In this document: piece by piece, positions 16,783-23,756 of the stretch
Layout of the letters: every line of letters starts with the position of its first letter
How positions within the stretch are numbered: the first letter of the stretch is position 1
The notes under the pieces: model-generated
Database searches by the model: none
What the model saw: only the letters and a program-made list of their open reading frames with translations
Told to the model about the DNA's origin: nothing
Position numbers and translations under genes: made by a program
DNA from: Streptomyces torulosus
GTDB taxonomy: Bacteria; Actinomycetota; Actinomycetes; Streptomycetales; Streptomycetaceae
Direction: 5' to 3'
Length of the DNA stretch: 33,283 bases
Assembly: GCF_001419765.1 (NCBI RefSeq)
Contig: NZ_LIRK01000199.1
Coordinates: 1 to 33,283, forward strand

Positions 16783-17625
16783 CCTGATCTGTGGCTGCCG
16801 GGAGCCGAACGGCACCCGCTCAGCGACACCGCACCCACCGACACCCAATACGACCCCCGCGTGATCTGGCACATCACGTGGGACAAGAACGCCTCCGCCT
16901 CCAAGCCCGCCGCCCTCGTACCGTTCGACAAGCTGGTTGCGTACTTCACTGGCGGGGGCAAGGGAGTCGCCCCGCACCTCCTGTGGGATCCGTTCACGGG
17001 GCGGATCGCCCAGTTCTATCCGGCGAACAGTCGGGCCAAGGCGCTCGTCGACGCCGCCGGCGGTACCCGCACCAACCGGACCGGGCGGGTCTGCCTGCAA
17101 GTCGAGACGCTCTTCTTCCCCTACTGCCGGGTGAACTCGAAGACGTACGCCACTGTCCGGGACACCCCTGCCAAGAGTCTCGACAGGATCCTCACCTGGG
17201 CACGGACCTGGGGTGTGCCCGACGTCTGGCCGATGGGCAACCCGACTTGGAAGGCGAACCGCAACGAGCACATCTGGGAGACACAGGGCGGGCACTACGG
17301 CCACGGCCAGACCCCCGAGAACCGGCACACCGACCCCGGACCGATGCCGAAGTGGCCCAGTACCACGTCGACGCCCAAGCCGGGGCCGCTGGCATTCCCC
17401 GGCCGGAGCGCGTTCGGCCCCGGCAAGTCGAACACGTCGATCCTCCTGCTGGGTCAGCAGCTCGTTCGTCGGGGCTTCGACAAGCACTACCGCGTCGGAC
17501 CGTCCCGCGACTGGGGCGAGGCGGACCGCCTCAACGTCGCCGACTTCCAGCGCGCCCAGAAGTGGACCGGCTCCGACGCCGACGGCTACCCCGGGCCCGA
17601 GACTTGGCGCCGACTGTTCTCCTGA
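16780..17625 (+). CDS. endolysin: zinc N-acetylmuramoyl-L-alanine amidase with peptidoglycan-binding domain
   Basis: 281 residues from ATG 16780. Residues 1-190 are an Amidase_2/PGRP-type domain that would cut the bond between muramic acid and L-alanine in the host wall. The likely zinc ligands are H31 (WHITWD), H175 (GHGQTPENRH) and D185 (HTDPGP), the last two spaced as in the family's GH...DPG motif. A Pro-rich linker (190-205) leads to a C-terminal wall-binding domain at about 210-281 (LLLGQQLVRRGF, ADFQRAQKW, DGYPGPETWRRL), the usual PG_binding_1 pattern. There is no signal peptide, so export depends on the holin encoded next. Confidence 0.8.
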   Translation: MPDLWLPGAERHPLSDTAPTDTQYDPRVIWHITWDKNASASKPAALVPFDKLVAYFTGGGKGVAPHLLWDPFTGRIAQFYPANSRAKALVDAAGGTRTNRTGRVCLQVETLFFPYCRVNSKTYATVRDTPAKSLDRILTWARTWGVPDVWPMGNPTWKANRNEHIWETQGGHYGHGQTPENRHTDPGPMPKWPSTTSTPKPGPLAFPGRSAFGPGKSNTSILLLGQQLVRRGFDKHYRVGPSRDWGEADRLNVADFQRAQKWTGSDADGYPGPETWRRLFS

Positions 17626-17657
17626 CCCCATCTCACTCCTCCAAGGAACGCAACTCC

Positions 17658-17912
17658 ATGAACCTGTACACCTCGCTGCTGCGCACTGGAGTCCCGGCTG
17701 CTGCCGGCTGGCTGGTCGCGGTGGCCTTGCGTCACGGCCTCGACCTCGACGCCACAGCCGTCACCGGAGTGCTGACCCCGGTCGCCATCTTCACCTACTA
17801 CGGTGTCTTCCGCCTCGCAGAGGAGCACCTTTCGCCGCAATTCGGCTGGCTCCTCGGATATGCCCGGCCGCCGCAGTATGGGAGCATGCAGCGTCAGCTA
17901 CCGCGCACCTGA
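17658..17912 (+). CDS. holin (two membrane helices)
   Basis: 84 residues from ATG 17658, with CAAGGAAC 10 bases upstream. It has two hydrophobic helices at about 7-25 (LLRTGVPAAAGWLVAVALR) and 35-53 (VTGVLTPVAIFTYYGVF), an acidic turn between them, and a polar, basic C-terminus (YARPPQYGSMQRQLPRT). Size, topology and its position after the endolysin fit a small class II-type holin that permeabilises the membrane. It is the last gene of the late operon before the convergent cargo genes. Confidence 0.7.
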   Translation: MNLYTSLLRTGVPAAAGWLVAVALRHGLDLDATAVTGVLTPVAIFTYYGVFRLAEEHLSPQFGWLLGYARPPQYGSMQRQLPRT

Positions 17913-18158
17913 CCCCCACGACGGGTGATGCCGAGCGAGATATGAGCGAATGGCGTGATGCGGATGTCGTGGGCTCTGGCAGCGGAGAGACCTGCTGACT
18001 ACGGCAGTCCGCTCGCGTCCGACAAGTTAGGGCGCCAGCCTTATCCGGTCACGGGCGTTGCACTGTGTGGCGCTCTTTCAACCGGCAGACGACGGAATCG
18101 TGGTGACCCGCGGGGCATCAACTGGACCCGGGGCTTCGACCCACCCGATGAGAGACAC
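17913..18158. other. intergenic region between convergent operons
   Basis: 246 bases with no gene seen, separating the late operon from the oppositely oriented cargo genes. A bidirectional terminator would be expected here, but I see no strong stem followed by a T tract. Confidence 0.4.
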
Positions 18159-19109
18159 TCAGCGACTACACGAGTACCCGGGGCCACCGTAGAAGAAGGC
18201 CCGGGTACCGCCGGTTCCTGGTCGTGGGATGCCGTCCCACCCATGCTCTCTACTTCGATTCGGGGTATCGCTGTCGCGCATTGTTGCACTGGCGCGGACG
18301 GAGATCGAATGGCCTTCAGAGTTGTAGATCTCGTAGCCCAATCCGCTCATTCGGGCAGATCCGCTGCGGCTACCGTAAGTGCCATTTCCCATCTGAATAC
18401 AAGGAAACCGTCGAGCATATGATCCGACTTCGCCGTACCATTCTAGATAGTTTGCCGACTTGAATCGCGACTCGGGCCAGTAGCTGGCGTCAATGTAGCC
18501 GATCCATTTGCTGCCATACTGGATCCACCATGCCTTATTTCCGGAGTGGTAGCCGATGTGGAACAGTACTGAGCTGTTGAGGTCGTGGCTGATATCACCG
18601 TTGGGGGTGACGGGAGCATCTGAAGCGGGGTGGAAGTGGCCTCCGAGATCGTGGTCACGAGTGATGCGCTCGAAGGAACCAGCCTCATCCTCTCTTGCGC
18701 CCGTCCGCACCCCTAGAAGCAAATGAGGCTCACCGGGGTCTTCGCTGTGGCTGTATCCGTCCCGACCTGAAGGATTCTTCTCTACGACCCACCCAAGCTC
18801 GATGACGTCGCCGGTTGAACTATTTGCCATGAAGAGTTGCCCGTCGGACCACTCAAAACGGCTACTGTTGCGGGTTTCGATCTTCGGCTTTTCAATTGTG
18901 AGATATCCAGCCATTCCATGCGCCTCGCCTGGCCGTTCGCTGGCGCCGACATGGTAGAGGCATGGAATTTCGGAGGTAGGGCAGGATTGCTCGAGTGTAT
19001 GGGTCGAAGTTGGATCCGTGGAAGCCGCTGGGGCTGTTGGGGCAAGTAGCGCCGCCACGAAGGCTAGAGACGAATAGATTCCGCCCTTGATTTGCAGTGA
19101 AGGTTTCAT
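18159..19109 (-). CDS. secreted neprosin-like putative glutamic peptidase
   Basis: 316 residues from ATG 19109, chosen because AGAGGA lies upstream and a signal peptide starts there (basic KPSLQIK, hydrophobic IYSSLAFVAALLAP, then APAAS cleavage region near 25-30). An earlier ATG at 19241 overlaps the preceding stop (ATGA) but would bury the signal peptide. The mature part matches the neprosin (DUF239) pattern: IELGWVVEKN (E104), PHLLLGVR, VLFHIGYHSGNKAWWIQY, KWIGYIDASYWPESRF, LEWYGEVGS (E227) and CIQMGNGTYGS. E104 and E227 sit where the two catalytic glutamates of Nepenthes neprosin are expected, which an alignment must confirm. Four cysteines (43, 50, 237, 314) could form two disulfides. 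GC is near 52% in counted stretches, below the neighbouring phage genes. Confidence 0.7.
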   Translation of the reverse strand: MKPSLQIKGGIYSSLAFVAALLAPTAPAASTDPTSTHTLEQSCPTSEIPCLYHVGASERPGEAHGMAGYLTIEKPKIETRNSSRFEWSDGQLFMANSSTGDVIELGWVVEKNPSGRDGYSHSEDPGEPHLLLGVRTGAREDEAGSFERITRDHDLGGHFHPASDAPVTPNGDISHDLNSSVLFHIGYHSGNKAWWIQYGSKWIGYIDASYWPESRFKSANYLEWYGEVGSYARRFPCIQMGNGTYGSRSGSARMSGLGYEIYNSEGHSISVRASATMRDSDTPNRSREHGWDGIPRPGTGGTRAFFYGGPGYSCSR

Positions 19110-19237
19110 TTCCAAAATCCTCTGGCGGATGGTTGCACACAGTGGCTTGGAGTCCACCAGCGGGAAACGCCAGTCGGGCGAATGGTGTGAAACGTAGAGT
19201 TGCGACACCGATAAGAGGTGCATGGTGGGTGTGATTA

Positions 19238-19945
19238 TCATGAACGGTGTGCCTGCTCGCGATATTCACGTGAGGGTGGCCGGAGCTGGTCAGTGGGGTC
19301 ACTAACTACGAGCGTAGTCGCCATCTTGTCCCATAGTTCCTGTCGGTTGCGATCCCATAGAAGCCAAAAGTAGGGAATCAAGAATACGGAAACAAATGCG
19401 ATGAGTGTCTTCGCGATGAATTCACGGAAGAACATCCTCCACCATCCGGCAGCGCGAGCCTGCTGGATGGAGATGACTCGCATATGCAGCACCTGTTTGG
19501 CTGGGGTCTGGCCGCCGCGAAAAATAATAAATGCCCAAATGAGCCATCCAAGACCTAGGGTGCAGATAGCGAGCACGAACTCCAATAGATAGCCACCGAA
19601 TCGACGCCCGACAGTGGAAAGGAGGATCCCAGGTGGAAGGATGAGGGCTTGACCGCAGAATTGGCAGGACACTTCACCTGCTGTGATTTGCCCACAGTTC
19701 GGACAATTCATTGGTGCAGGGAGCCGCTGGCCGATGTCCGAGGGCGGCGCGCTAAACGCTGGCGGTGGATCTGATGGGGGTGGTGGCGGCGATTCGGGCG
19801 GAAGTGTAGCGAGGATCGGTCGCGGCGACGCACTATTCGCGGAACCGGGCTCAGGCTCAGCCTGCCGGTGTCCGCATTCTGAGCAGAAGGCGTCGGCTGG
19901 CGTTACCGGTGCACCACAATTTGGGCACCTTACTTGTTTTTGCAT
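19238..19945 (-). CDS. zinc-ribbon RDD-family membrane protein
   Basis: 235 residues from ATG 19945, with GAGGAG 8 bases upstream; an in-frame start nine codons earlier lacks a site. Two zinc ribbons are seen: C7/C10/C21/C24 (CPNCG, CSECG) and C81/C84/C94/C97 (CPNCG, CQFCG), joined by a Pro-rich linker. An RDD domain follows from about 112: VGRRFGGYLLEFVL, a membrane helix, GGQTPAKQVLHMRVISI, a second hydrophobic region (FIAKTLIAFVSVFLIPYFW), then DRNRQELWDKMATTLVV. RDD proteins are membrane proteins, some implicated in ion transport. It sits between two other membrane or secreted proteins in the same operon. GC is about 53% in a counted line. Confidence 0.75.
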   Translation of the reverse strand: MQKQVRCPNCGAPVTPADAFCSECGHRQAEPEPGSANSASPRPILATLPPESPPPPPSDPPPAFSAPPSDIGQRLPAPMNCPNCGQITAGEVSCQFCGQALILPPGILLSTVGRRFGGYLLEFVLAICTLGLGWLIWAFIIFRGGQTPAKQVLHMRVISIQQARAAGWWRMFFREFIAKTLIAFVSVFLIPYFWLLWDRNRQELWDKMATTLVVSDPTDQLRPPSREYREQAHRS

Positions 19946-20001
19946 CTGTCTCTCCTCGTTTTGCAAGGTCACTCAGGTGACGGACCTCAGGGGAATTTAG
20001 G

Positions 20002-20877
20002 TCATTGCTGTTCGATGTCGGCCGCAGTGATGACGCCATTCCGGACGGTGTACGTGCCGGCAAAGTATCGGTGTGTTCCGTCTGTCTGGGTCGCGTCAAG
20101 TTCGATCTCTACTTCGTCACCATAAACAGAGAGGACGGTGACTGATTCAGAGGCCGTTCCCTCGAAGGAATTCACAAAGGACGAGAAACTTCCTGGCTGC
20201 AGATTCTTGCCTCCTAGAGCCCAGGCGCGTTCGTAGTTGCCGGAGTTGATGGCGGCGAAGTACGCCTCAACGACGGCCCCAGGGCTGTCGTTGGCCGATG
20301 GCGACTGCGTTGTGGGGCTAGTGGGCTGCGCCGGCATGCTGGGCGATTGCTCGGAAGGCCGAGGCGGGTTTGTCTCGTCGGCGGTCGTTGATGGGGACCA
20401 CGAAGTCGTTGGCGCGGTGCGATCTGGTTTCTCAGAGTCCGAGGCGGTCAGTTGAGTGACGCCGAAGTACCCCCCGACAGCAATGAGGATGGCGAGGAGC
20501 ACCGCCCCGACGATCACCACAAGAGGGGACGGGCCGTGCTTGGGTGGCGATGGGCCCGTTGGTCCATATGGCGGTTCGGGCGGGCCTTCGGCTCGGGGCC
20601 CAAGCGCCGCCGAGGTAGCGCGGTGGCTCAGCTCGCTAGTTGCCGGCTGATCGCGGCTCACTGGCGCGGAGACCGCGTCCTCGGTTGTTGGAGGTGGCAC
20701 TCGAGCAGCAAGTATGGACACTCCGCACACGCTGCAGTAGGGCGCGGCCTTGACCTCATGACCGTTAGGACAGGTGACGACTATGGGGGCACCGCAAATC
20801 GTGCAGAACCTCGACGCCGCCTTCTCCGGCCGAGGAGTATGCCCATTCGTACAGTGGGGTCCTGGCTGGTCTGCCAT
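20002..20877 (-). CDS. zinc-ribbon, single-pass membrane protein with NTF2-like extracytoplasmic domain
   Basis: 291 residues from ATG 20877, with GGGGG upstream. The N-terminal cytoplasmic part carries two zinc ribbons (C9, C25/C28; C36, C48/C51, with HCTNGH and CPNGHE). A Pro-rich stretch leads to one membrane helix at about 119-140 (VVIVGAVLLAILIAVGGYFG). A long Ser/Thr/Pro linker (150-198) leads to a C-terminal domain (PGAVVEAYFAAINSGNYERAWALGG... VEIELDATQTDG... YTVRNGVITAADI) of the NTF2-like/DUF4878 type, outside the cell. It is the first gene of the cargo operon. It may be a sensor or a scaffold for the RDD and neprosin-like proteins; that is inference. Confidence 0.7.
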   Translation of the reverse strand: MADQPGPHCTNGHTPRPEKAASRFCTICGAPIVVTCPNGHEVKAAPYCSVCGVSILAARVPPPTTEDAVSAPVSRDQPATSELSHRATSAALGPRAEGPPEPPYGPTGPSPPKHGPSPLVVIVGAVLLAILIAVGGYFGVTQLTASDSEKPDRTAPTTSWSPSTTADETNPPRPSEQSPSMPAQPTSPTTQSPSANDSPGAVVEAYFAAINSGNYERAWALGGKNLQPGSFSSFVNSFEGTASESVTVLSVYGDEVEIELDATQTDGTHRYFAGTYTVRNGVITAADIEQQ

Positions 20878-21091
20878 CGGTAGCCCCCGAGGTCATCGAG
20901 GATCTTCCTTGTTTCCATGATGCGTCTCAGGCGTGACAGCCGCATCTGCTGCTCGCAAGGGTTCTTCGGGCCCCGCTGCTGAGCCGAAAGGACGAGTGAC
21001 TCCAACCACGACTGCGGGTGAAGACACTGTCGTCGGAGTGGCCTCAACCGTTGGTGCGGCGGACAGTTGAGGATCATGATCGGCGGTGTGA

Positions 21092-21292
21092 TTGTCTGAT
21101 GCTCAGGGTGCCCTGCTGGCGGATCACCGGCCGGTCGGCCGTGTCAGCTGGTACATGACTGGTCGGTGGTCGCGGCTCATTGTGCCGTGTGCCAACGAGG
21201 TGGCACTGGTAACGGCCCGAACAGGTAACGGACCGGCGGTCTGTTCAGATTGTTTAGTGGTCAACCGGCGATGGCTGCCGCCGACCGCCTGA
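21092..21292 (+). CDS. possible small protein with CxxC
   Basis: A 66-codon frame starting TTG at 21092; an internal ATG at 21155 would give 45 residues. It has VCSDCLVVN and a further Cys upstream (VPCANEV), which could bind a metal, and its third codon positions are fairly GC-rich. It contains a TTA codon and no clear ribosome-binding site. It may be real or chance; nothing is recognised. Confidence 0.25.
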   Translation: MSDAQGALLADHRPVGRVSWYMTGRWSRLIVPCANEVALVTARTGNGPAVCSDCLVVNRRWLPPTA

Positions 21293-21328
21293 ATGTCGTG
21301 GACCTGATCTGACGCAGCGGACAAGGAA

Positions 21329-21358
21329 GATGGGCCCCACCTCATGGTGGGGCCCATC
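21329..21358 (+). terminator. perfect 13-bp hairpin
   Basis: GATGGGCCCCACC (21329-21341) pairs perfectly with GGTGGGGCCCATC (21346-21358) around a TCAT loop. There is no T tract. It is followed directly by an orphan GACCTCTTGGAA motif. Streptomyces terminators often lack U tracts, so it probably ends transcription on either strand. Confidence 0.65.
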
Positions 21359-21370
21359 GACCTCTTGGAA
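21359..21370 (+). promoter_or_regulatory. orphan early start motif (GACCTCTTGGAA)
   Basis: It matches GACCTCTTGGAG at 11 of 12 bases but no standard gene starts after it. The only start at reasonable distance is GTG 21387, opening a 13-codon frame that ends at 21425. It may be the relic of a deleted gene. Confidence 0.5.
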
Positions 21371-21420
21371 GCACCACCATAACAACGTGCTGGAGACGTA
21401 CGAGCCTCTTCCGCCCTCCG

Positions 21421-21434
21421 GTTAGAATCTATGT
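21421..21434 (-). repeat. 14-bp early repeat, inverted copy
   Basis: The reverse complement reads ACATAGATTCTAAC, 12 of 14 identical to AGATAGATTCCAAC at 22217-22230. It overlaps the -10-like box ahead of the HTH gene, so it could be an operator. Confidence 0.4.
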
Positions 21435-21462
21435 GCACGGATCGTGGTCAGGAGGCGATGAA

Positions 21463-22050
21463 GTGGCAATCGAGGAGAACTCAGCGGCGAGGAAGCCTTA
21501 CCTGGCTGGCGGCGCCGAGTTCGCGGCCCTCTACGGCGTGAAGCGGCTCCAGGTCAGCCAGTGGATCAGTCGTGACCACACTCTCGACTACCGGTACGCG
21601 AAGATCATCAGTGGATCGCCGTACTGGCTGCTCCAGTTCGTCAGGCGATTCGGGGAGACAACCCCGCGCCCACGACAGCTCAACGCGGCCGAGCTTGACC
21701 ACCTCGTCAAGGAGCAGTCTCCCGGGTACTGGGTCGGCGAAGTCGAGCAGCTTCCGCCGCTGGTGGGTCAAGCCGAGCTGGCGGCCCTGTTCCAACTGGC
21801 CGACGGTGCCCTGGTGCGCAAGGCGATGAGCACCGGCAGGTTCCGGCCTGCCGACTACACGCTGTCTGGGTCCCCGATCTGGTTGCTGGAGCCGGTCGTC
21901 GAGGATGCGCCTGCCCTGCAAGCCAGTGCGCGGGGAGTGAAGTGGGCCATCGATCAGCAAGTCCTCGTCGCTTTGCGTAACGGGACGTACGACGGGCCGG
22001 GATCGAAGATCATTCCCCGTGGTCGGGCGGCGAACAAGCTAGCCACATAG
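21463..22050 (+). CDS. tandem helix-turn-helix regulator-like protein
   Basis: 195 residues from GTG 21463, chosen because GGAGG lies 7 bases upstream. Two similar segments are seen: GGAEFAALYGVKRLQVSQWISRD followed by SGSPYWLL (about 16-58), and VGQAELAALFQLADGALVRKAMS followed by SGSPIWLL (about 101-143). Each looks like a small helix-turn-helix of the MerR/AlpA-excisionase type, in which the strand after the recognition helix ends in a Trp. The gene opens the early operon next to the divergent regulatory region, which suggests a transcriptional regulator or directionality factor rather than the main repressor. A TAGAAT box lies 35 bases upstream of the start. Confidence 0.6.
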   Translation: MAIEENSAARKPYLAGGAEFAALYGVKRLQVSQWISRDHTLDYRYAKIISGSPYWLLQFVRRFGETTPRPRQLNAAELDHLVKEQSPGYWVGEVEQLPPLVGQAELAALFQLADGALVRKAMSTGRFRPADYTLSGSPIWLLEPVVEDAPALQASARGVKWAIDQQVLVALRNGTYDGPGSKIIPRGRAANKLAT

Positions 22051-22073
22051 GCCCAGTTCAGGGGCATCAGTTC

Positions 22074-22102
22074 TTGATCCAACCCCTGTATGCATATAGA
22101 AT
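22074..22102 (+). promoter_or_regulatory. early promoter-like element 1 (TGCATATAGAATAGAA)
   Basis: TTGATC (22074-22079), a 17-base spacer and TAGAAT (22097-22102) form a good sigma-70-type promoter. The TAGAAT is inside TGCATATAGAATAGAA (22091-22106), which recurs at 26003 and 31715 and as a variant at 32194. ATGC/GCAT arms (22090-22093 and 22107-22110) flank the core. Confidence 0.65.
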
Positions 22103-22103
22103 A

Positions 22104-22130
22104 GAAGCATGCCTGGAAGGGGCATGCTTC
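22104..22130 (+). terminator. rho-independent-type terminator hairpin
   Basis: GAAGCATGCC (22104-22113) pairs perfectly with GGCATGCTTC (22121-22130), followed by TTTCTGTTT. It can end the HTH transcript, yet it begins at the predicted start point of promoter element 1, so it may attenuate or mark that transcript as well. Confidence 0.65.
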
Positions 22131-22216
22131 TTTCTGTTTGGGGGTGTCGTGCGGTACTCCAGGGGGCCGCCTGGAGAGGGGCGGTGGCGTCGTTGATCGA
22201 CATTCCCTCTCGGCAA

Positions 22217-22230
22217 AGATAGATTCCAAC
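22217..22230 (+). repeat. 14-bp early repeat AGATAGATTCCAAC
   Basis: It recurs as AGATAGATCCCAAC at 26527-26540, and inverted with two changes at 21421-21434. Here TCGACA (22197-22202), 17 bases and TAGATT (22220-22225) make a possible promoter for the next gene. Confidence 0.45.
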
Positions 22231-22266
22231 ACTCCAGGGTGCTCGTGCTATCTCTGAGGGGGAGCC

Positions 22267-22611
22267 TTGCTGATCGAGCAGCCGCCGTTGTTCGGCACCA
22301 TCCAGCCCGTTCGCCAACCCACCGTCGTCGGCAACCTGACCATCCAGCAGCGATTCGAGGCATTCCACGCACTCAACCCCTGGGTCCTCAGGGCGCTGGC
22401 CCGGATGACCGCCGACTGCGCGGAGAAGGGGTTCACCCGCATCGGCATCGGGATGCTCTTCGAGCTCCTGCGCTACCAGTACGGCGCGGCGACCAAGGGT
22501 GACGAGTTCGCGCTGAACAACGACTACCGCTCCCGGTACGTGCGGCTCTTGCTGGCCGAACACCCGGAGTGGACATCCCTTTTCGAGGTCCGGGCCTTGC
22601 GCACGGACTGA
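22267..22611 (+). CDS. conserved actinophage early protein of unknown function
   Basis: 114 residues from TTG 22267, directly after a strong GAGGGGGAG. The pattern IQQRFEAFHALNPWVLRALARM, then GFTRIGIGMLFELLRYQY and FALNNDYRSRYVRLLLAEHPEW followed by FEVRALR is one I recognise as common in Streptomyces phages near replication and recombination genes, with no known function. The sequence is mostly helical with conserved aromatic and basic residues, compatible with a nucleic-acid-binding or adaptor role. It stands just before the Sak4-like gene and starts the operon served by the two promoter-like elements upstream. Confidence 0.65.
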   Translation: MLIEQPPLFGTIQPVRQPTVVGNLTIQQRFEAFHALNPWVLRALARMTADCAEKGFTRIGIGMLFELLRYQYGAATKGDEFALNNDYRSRYVRLLLAEHPEWTSLFEVRALRTD

Positions 22612-22615
22612 CCAC

Positions 22616-22627
22616 GACCTCTTGGAG
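22616..22627 (+). promoter_or_regulatory. GACCTCTTGGAG start-associated motif
   Basis: The 12-base motif is repeated exactly before five early genes. Its GGAG is the Shine-Dalgarno core; the preceding GACCTCTT is conserved beyond what ribosome binding needs. The spacer to the GTG here is 7 bases. Confidence 0.75.
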
Positions 22628-22634
22628 CCAGATC

Positions 22635-23726
22635 GTGAACGCACCAGCGGGCAATGCACAGCCGCCCGCCGTCAAGCTCAAGACCCGCAAACCGACAGGG
22701 GTCGTCCCCTGGCCCCTCCTGCTGATCGAAGGAGAGGAGGGCGCCGGCAAGACGTACGCGGCTGCCCAGTTCTCCGGCAGTCAGCTCACCGGGCAGATGT
22801 ACTGGATTGACCTCGACGAGGGATCCGCCGATGAGTACGCGGCGATCGAGGGCGCGAACTACGAGATCATCGACCATGACGGCACCTACCGAGACATCCT
22901 CGAACAGGTCGAAGCCGTACACGCCGAGGCCCGGCGCGCAGCCACTGCCGGTGAGCCGCCGGTCGTTCTGACCATCGACTCGGGGTCGGCACTGTGGCGG
23001 ATGCTCACCAACTGGACATACGAGCGAGGACGCCGGAGCCGGAAGAACCGGGCCCTGCTCCAGGAAGATCCGGACGCTGCATACGACATCGGCCGGAACC
23101 TGTGGAACGACGCCAACGAGCGGTGGAACAGGATCATCTACCTGCTCCGGACCTTGCCCGGCATCGCCATCGTGCTCGCCCGCGGCAAGCAGGTCAGCGC
23201 GACCGACGACAACGGCCAGCCGATCCCGAATCGGAACGAGTGGAAGGTGTCAGCCCAGAAGGACCTGGGCTTCGACTCGACGTGCTGGATCCGCATGAAG
23301 CGTAACGCTGACCCGCAGGTCATCAAGGTCCGCTCGCTACGGATGCGCGTCGAGGAGCGCAAGCCCCTGACGCTGCGGGACTTCAGCATCGAGGACCTGG
23401 TCTTCAACAAGCTGGGCTGCTCGGTCAAGTCCCAGCCTCGCATCATGCCCGCACTCGTCGGCGACCTCGTTCAGCCCTGGCTCAATCGGATCGCGGGGCT
23501 CAACGACAAGGAGCAGCTGGGGGCGCTTTGGCGCAGTGTTCCGGACCCTGCCAACCGGCTCAGCCGCGAGGAGATCGCCACCGTACGGGCCGCCGCCGAG
23601 CAGAGAGCCGCTGAACTCGACAACCCTCGCCGGGAGATGGGAGAGGGCCCGCTGTCGGACGCCGAGAAGCTCCGCGCCGCCGCCAGCCGGAAGGCCGCCG
23701 AGCAGGACGCCGACGCCGAGCAGTGA
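22635..23726 (+). CDS. Sak4-like RecA-fold ATPase (single-strand annealing/recombination)
   Basis: 363 residues from GTG 22635, fixed by the GACCTCTTGGAG motif seven bases upstream. The Walker A motif is GEEGAGKT (33-40) and the Walker B is VVLTIDS (D115), preceded by IDLDEGSADEY. The core resembles the RecA-like AAA proteins called Sak4, which phages use for annealing and recombination. The C-terminal 100 residues are helical and charged (LSREEIATVRAAAEQ, LSDAEKLRAAASRKAAEQ) and may bind DNA or partners. It is followed by a Cas4/RecB-like exonuclease, a usual pairing of end-resecting nuclease and recombinase. Confidence 0.75.
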   Translation: MNAPAGNAQPPAVKLKTRKPTGVVPWPLLLIEGEEGAGKTYAAAQFSGSQLTGQMYWIDLDEGSADEYAAIEGANYEIIDHDGTYRDILEQVEAVHAEARRAATAGEPPVVLTIDSGSALWRMLTNWTYERGRRSRKNRALLQEDPDAAYDIGRNLWNDANERWNRIIYLLRTLPGIAIVLARGKQVSATDDNGQPIPNRNEWKVSAQKDLGFDSTCWIRMKRNADPQVIKVRSLRMRVEERKPLTLRDFSIEDLVFNKLGCSVKSQPRIMPALVGDLVQPWLNRIAGLNDKEQLGALWRSVPDPANRLSREEIATVRAAAEQRAAELDNPRREMGEGPLSDAEKLRAAASRKAAEQDADAEQ

Positions 23727-23737
23727 CCAGGCCCAAC

Positions 23738-23749
23738 GACCTCTTGGAG
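23738..23749 (+). promoter_or_regulatory. GACCTCTTGGAG start-associated motif
   Basis: Exact copy, 7 bases before the ATG of the exonuclease gene. Confidence 0.75.
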
Positions 23750-23756
23750 AACTCCC

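Larger units (their letters stand above)
20878..21462. other. regulatory region between cargo operon and early operon
   Basis: 585 bases between divergent operons. It holds a weak small reading frame (21092-21292), a strong hairpin (21329-21358), an orphan copy of the early start motif (21359-21370), a 13-codon reading frame (21387-21425) and a TAGAAT -10-like box at 21423-21428. The promoter for the minus-strand operon should lie near 20890-21000, but I cannot point to a good one. Confidence 0.5.

Noticed and set aside
18174..18208. Inverted repeat GTACCCGGG / CCCGGGTAC as a terminator
   Set aside because: It lies inside the end of the neprosin-like coding region and has no T tract on either side, so a terminator call is not supported.
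20781..21077. 98-codon reverse frame upstream of the cargo operon
   Set aside because: It overlaps the start of the zinc-ribbon gene in another frame and shows no domain; perhaps a remnant but not supportable.
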